Shown piece after piece: positions 14,312-16,807 of a DNA stretch of 16,807 nt. A model generated the notes under the pieces. That model was not told the DNA's origin and did no database searches. It was given only the letters and a program-made list of their open reading frames with translations. This DNA is from an uncultured Lachnospiraceae bacterium (GTDB lineage Bacteria > Bacillota > Clostridia > Lachnospirales > Lachnospiraceae): assembly GCA_946183625.1 (NCBI GenBank), contig CAMHCL010000025.1, positions 1 to 16,807 on the forward strand. The letters run 5' to 3'. The translations under genes were made by a program, and so were the position numbers. The first letter of the stretch is position 1. Every line of letters starts with the position of its first letter.

Positions 14312-15443
14312 TCTTAATGATTATGAAGAGTATCAGGATGCTAGCGACAGACGACCATACAAGAGAGGATTATCCATGAACAGCAAGTGGGGAATCGCTC
14401 TTGTTATAGAACTTCTTATAATAATTGCTCTTATAATCGGAATAGGAAGGACCTATGTACATTCAAAATATAATAAGCTTCAGGTAAATGACCTTAAGCA
14501 GGAAGATCTTCATGTAAACGAAGGCGTTAACACGAAGATGAACAACTACACTAATATAGCTTTATTTGGTGTAGATGCGAGAGATGACTCCCTCGGCAAG
14601 GGTAACAGAAGTGATGCGATTATGATCGCCAGCATAAATAATTCCACCAAGGAAGTCAGGATCATATCTGTATACAGAGATACACTTCTGGAGATAACCA
14701 AGAATGATGGTTCAACGGTTACAACTAAGATCAATGCTGCCTATGCTTATGGAGGACCTGAGCTTGCAGTTCAGACACTTAATAAGAACCTGGACCTGAA
14801 TATATCTGAATACGTAACGGTAAACTGGGAAGGACTTACCAGAGCCATTGATATGCTGGGAGGAGTAACAGTTCATGTTGAGGAAAATGAGCTGGAAACA
14901 CTGAACGGCGTTCTGGCTGAGCAGATATCTGTTAATGGAATTGCATCTGATGGAGTTTATACCACAGGTGATGTTACACTTAATGGTGCTCAGGCAACAG
15001 CTTATTCCAGAATCAGAAGTACTGACCAGGGTGATATTACCAGAACTGAAAGACAGAGAGAGGTTCTGTCTGCTATGATTGCGAAGGCAAAGCAGTCAGA
15101 CGTTGGAACTCTTAATAAAATGATCGACGAGATATTCCCGTATATTGGAACATCTATTACAGAAGATCAGATGTATACACTGGTTACCGGACTTATGCAA
15201 TACCAGCTGGGAGAGACACAGGGCTTCCCATTCAAGTTCGATGCATACAATAATTCGGCAAAGGGTGCATGCCTTGCTCCTGTAGATCTTAATGAAAATG
15301 TAAAGACGCTGCAGCTGTTCCTCTTCGATACAGCTGATTATCAGCCTACGTCAAATGTACAGAGGATCAGTGCTGAAATAAGTTCTGAGACAGGTTATAG
15401 CAGTGCAGGACCGATTCCTGTGCCAGAGAAAACAGAAGAGTAA
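14298..15443 (+). CDS. LytR-CpsA-Psr (LCP) family glycopolymer ligase
   Basis: LCP enzymes transfer glycopolymers from their undecaprenyl lipid carrier to peptidoglycan, outside the membrane. The 381-residue product has a charged cytoplasmic N-terminus, one membrane helix (about 32-50) and an extracellular LCP domain starting at YTNIALFGVDARDD (about 84-97). Conserved pyrophosphate- and metal-binding residues are present: D93 and R95, GNRSDAIM (R104, D106), YRDTLLE (R127, D128) and ITRTERQREVL (R249, R252, R254). A Ser/Pro/Glu-rich tail ends the protein. Start choice is firm: AGGAGG 8 bp upstream of the ATG at 14298. It is the last gene of the long operon and is followed by a bidirectional terminator. 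Its place after a sugar phosphotransferase and a glycosyltransferase fits attachment of the polymer they make. Confidence 0.94.
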   Translation: MPKNSLNDYEEYQDASDRRPYKRGLSMNSKWGIALVIELLIIIALIIGIGRTYVHSKYNKLQVNDLKQEDLHVNEGVNTKMNNYTNIALFGVDARDDSLGKGNRSDAIMIASINNSTKEVRIISVYRDTLLEITKNDGSTVTTKINAAYAYGGPELAVQTLNKNLDLNISEYVTVNWEGLTRAIDMLGGVTVHVEENELETLNGVLAEQISVNGIASDGVYTTGDVTLNGAQATAYSRIRSTDQGDITRTERQREVLSAMIAKAKQSDVGTLNKMIDEIFPYIGTSITEDQMYTLVTGLMQYQLGETQGFPFKFDAYNNSAKGACLAPVDLNENVKTLQLFLFDTADYQPTSNVQRISAEISSETGYSSAGPIPVPEKTEE

Positions 15444-15445
15444 AT

Positions 15446-15478
15446 AAAAAATGGATGTCATAGCGACATCCATTTTTA
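15446..15478. terminator. Bidirectional rho-independent terminator
   Basis: A 13-bp stem (15447-15459 with 15465-15477, core ATGGATGTC/GACATCCAT) with loop ATAGC is flanked by A-rich and T-rich tracts. It can therefore end both the plus-strand LCP transcript and the minus-strand phosphofructokinase transcript, whose genes converge here. Confidence 0.93.
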
Positions 15479-15482
15479 TTAT

Positions 15483-16706
15483 CTAGAACAGGTGACTGAT
15501 ATCTGTATATTTCGGAAGACCATCTACATATGGAACCGAAATCTCTCCCTGGATCAGAGGAAGAGCATAAGTGATCAGGTCATCAGTTACATTGTTGTGA
15601 GTTTCGTTTATCCATTCTAATGGGAAGGTCTTCTCTTCGTTAGCTATCTTAGTGATATCGGTCATTTCAATATGCCATTTATATGGCGAATCTGAATCTC
15701 TGAGAAGTACCGGTAAGAAGCCGGTGTTGCCTTCGTTGATATATTCTACTGCTTTACGTCCCAGTTCGAAGGATTCGTTAAGGTCCGTAGCAGAAGCTAT
15801 ATGAGCGGCGCATCTCTGTGGAATGTTCAGCTCCACGCTTCTGCATTTGATACCCAGACGCTGCTTTACTGCAGCTTCAAGGAATTTTCCTGCTCCTGAG
15901 AGCTGTGCGTGTCCGAACTTATCATTTACAGCTGTTGATGCACTTATATAATTCCCGTCTTTATCCTTGATGCCCTCTGATACTGCAACCAGCACATTTG
16001 AACTTGTTTCCAGAAGCTTACTTATATCTGAGATGAAGGCTTCCATATCGAAGCTTACCTCTGGAAGATATATAAGCTGTGGAGCTGTGGAGTAGCTGTT
16101 ACGTGCCAGCGCAGAAGCGGCTGTAAGCCAGCCTGCATTTCTACCCATTATCTCAACTATGGTGACACATGGCAGATTATAAACTGCTGTGTCATGAGAC
16201 ATTTCAAGCATTTCCGTTGCTATGTATTTAGCTGCTGAACCAAAACCAGGAGAATGATCTGTGATAGCCAGATCGTTATCGATAGTTTTTGGAACTCCAC
16301 CTACAAGTACAGGGCTCCCTACTTCCCTGGTGTAAGCAGATAACTTGGATACTGTATCCATTGAATCGTTTCCGCCTATGTAAAGAACGGATTCGATATC
16401 GTACTTATCGAAGATTTCAAGCAATTGTTCATATGCCTTTGAATCCTCTGAAGCCTCCGGCATCTTGTGCCTGCAGGAACCTAAATAACAGGAAGGAGAA
16501 CATTTGAGAAGTTCCAGAAAATCCTTATCCCCAGCCTTATCTGTAAGGTCTATCAGTTTCTCTTCATAAATACCTCTAACCCCATGTATGGCACCATATA
16601 TCTTGTCATACATTCCACTTTCCTTAGCTGCAGATATAACACCTGCAAGTGAGGCGTTAATTGCGGTAGTTGGTCCGCCTGACTGAGCTACAATCAGATT
16701 CTTCAT
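15483..16706 (-). CDS. pfp: PPi-type 6-phosphofructokinase
   Basis: The enzyme phosphorylates fructose-6-phosphate to fructose-1,6-bisphosphate, a key step of glycolysis; with pyrophosphate as donor it is reversible. The 407-residue product is a PFKA-family protein with SGGPTTAINASL near the N-terminus, GGNDSMDT (111-118), PKTIDND (139-145, catalytic D143) and MGRNAGWL (187-194). D114 where ATP enzymes have Gly, and K140 in PKTIDND where ATP enzymes have PGTIDND, point to pyrophosphate. N113 replaces the more common Asp of GGDDS, a form I recall from other clostridial enzymes. GAGGAA upstream of the ATG and a strong promoter support the start. It is a single-gene unit, convergent with the LCP gene. 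Confidence 0.93.
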   Translation of the reverse strand: MKNLIVAQSGGPTTAINASLAGVISAAKESGMYDKIYGAIHGVRGIYEEKLIDLTDKAGDKDFLELLKCSPSCYLGSCRHKMPEASEDSKAYEQLLEIFDKYDIESVLYIGGNDSMDTVSKLSAYTREVGSPVLVGGVPKTIDNDLAITDHSPGFGSAAKYIATEMLEMSHDTAVYNLPCVTIVEIMGRNAGWLTAASALARNSYSTAPQLIYLPEVSFDMEAFISDISKLLETSSNVLVAVSEGIKDKDGNYISASTAVNDKFGHAQLSGAGKFLEAAVKQRLGIKCRSVELNIPQRCAAHIASATDLNESFELGRKAVEYINEGNTGFLPVLLRDSDSPYKWHIEMTDITKIANEEKTFPLEWINETHNNVTDDLITYALPLIQGEISVPYVDGLPKYTDISHLF

Positions 16707-16739
16707 AATCGATTCCTCGTTTCATCAAAATACTACCCT

Positions 16740-16768
16740 ATGATATAGATTTGTATAAGGGGTGTCAA
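16740..16768 (-). promoter_or_regulatory. Strong sigma-A-type promoter of the phosphofructokinase gene
   Basis: Read on the minus strand, a perfect TTGACA (complement of 16763-16768) is followed after exactly 17 bp by TATCAT (complement of 16740-16745). The start should fall near 16733, leaving a leader of about 27 nt before the ATG at 16706. No obvious operator was seen in the remaining bases to 16807. Confidence 0.82.
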
Positions 16769-16807
16769 GTTGATTATTTTTCAGGACGCCTAGACACATC
16801 ATTAAAT

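Noticed and set aside
15483..16706. ATP-dependent phosphofructokinase (PfkA)
   Set aside because: The GGNDS and PKTIDND motifs carry the Asp and Lys of PPi-type enzymes instead of the Gly residues of ATP-type enzymes.

Overview
This window looks like chromosomal DNA from a low-GC Clostridia, most probably a Lachnospiraceae gut anaerobe. The reasons are the Gram-positive-type GalT, a PPi-type phosphofructokinase, a T-box leader, lipoprotein and LCP proteins, GGAGG-type ribosome binding sites and AT-rich intergenic DNA. The genus cannot be fixed from the sequence. No rRNA, tRNA, CRISPR array, transposase or phage gene was seen.

Layout. (1) 61-491: a single-gene unit with a clear promoter, a small two-helix DUF4190-type membrane protein and a strong terminator. 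(2) 506-3426, minus strand: galK-galT, translationally coupled by an ATGA overlap, for galactose use by the Leloir route. GalT carries a low-complexity insert made by a 39-bp tandem duplication. (3) 3427-3600: divergent regulatory region with three AAATGGTA repeats and an 18-bp inverted repeat. (4) 3601-5322: a predicted lipoprotein with DUF4163/DUF3298-like domains. (5) 5334-5485: a GC-rich, imperfectly palindromic non-coding element that looks like a MITE or REP-type repeat. (6) 5514-15478, plus strand: one apparent long transcription unit. A good promoter is followed by a T-box leader with candidate specifier AAC (Asn) overlapping GAA (Glu), then a fused AspRS-GatC gene, gatA and gatB. With gaps of at most 31 bp after that come a dTDP-glucose 4,6-dehydratase, a polyprenyl-phosphate sugar phosphotransferase, a family 2 glycosyltransferase and an LCP ligase, ending at a bidirectional terminator. 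(7) 15483-16768, minus strand: a PPi-type phosphofructokinase with its own strong promoter.

How the genes work together. AspRS, apparently of the non-discriminating type, charges tRNA-Asn with Asp. GatCAB then amidates it to Asn-tRNA-Asn, and can also make Gln-tRNA-Gln from Glu-tRNA-Gln. Here GatC is the C-terminal domain of AspRS, so the synthetase would be covalently part of the amidotransferase. The T-box would raise expression when uncharged tRNA-Asn (perhaps also tRNA-Glu) accumulates. The downstream genes make a deoxysugar nucleotide, start a lipid-linked glycan, add or supply sugars and attach the glycopolymer to the wall. No terminator separates them from gatB, so wall glycopolymer assembly may be under the same tRNA-sensing control. 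The fusion, the two-codon T-box and this read-through are the most interesting features of the window.
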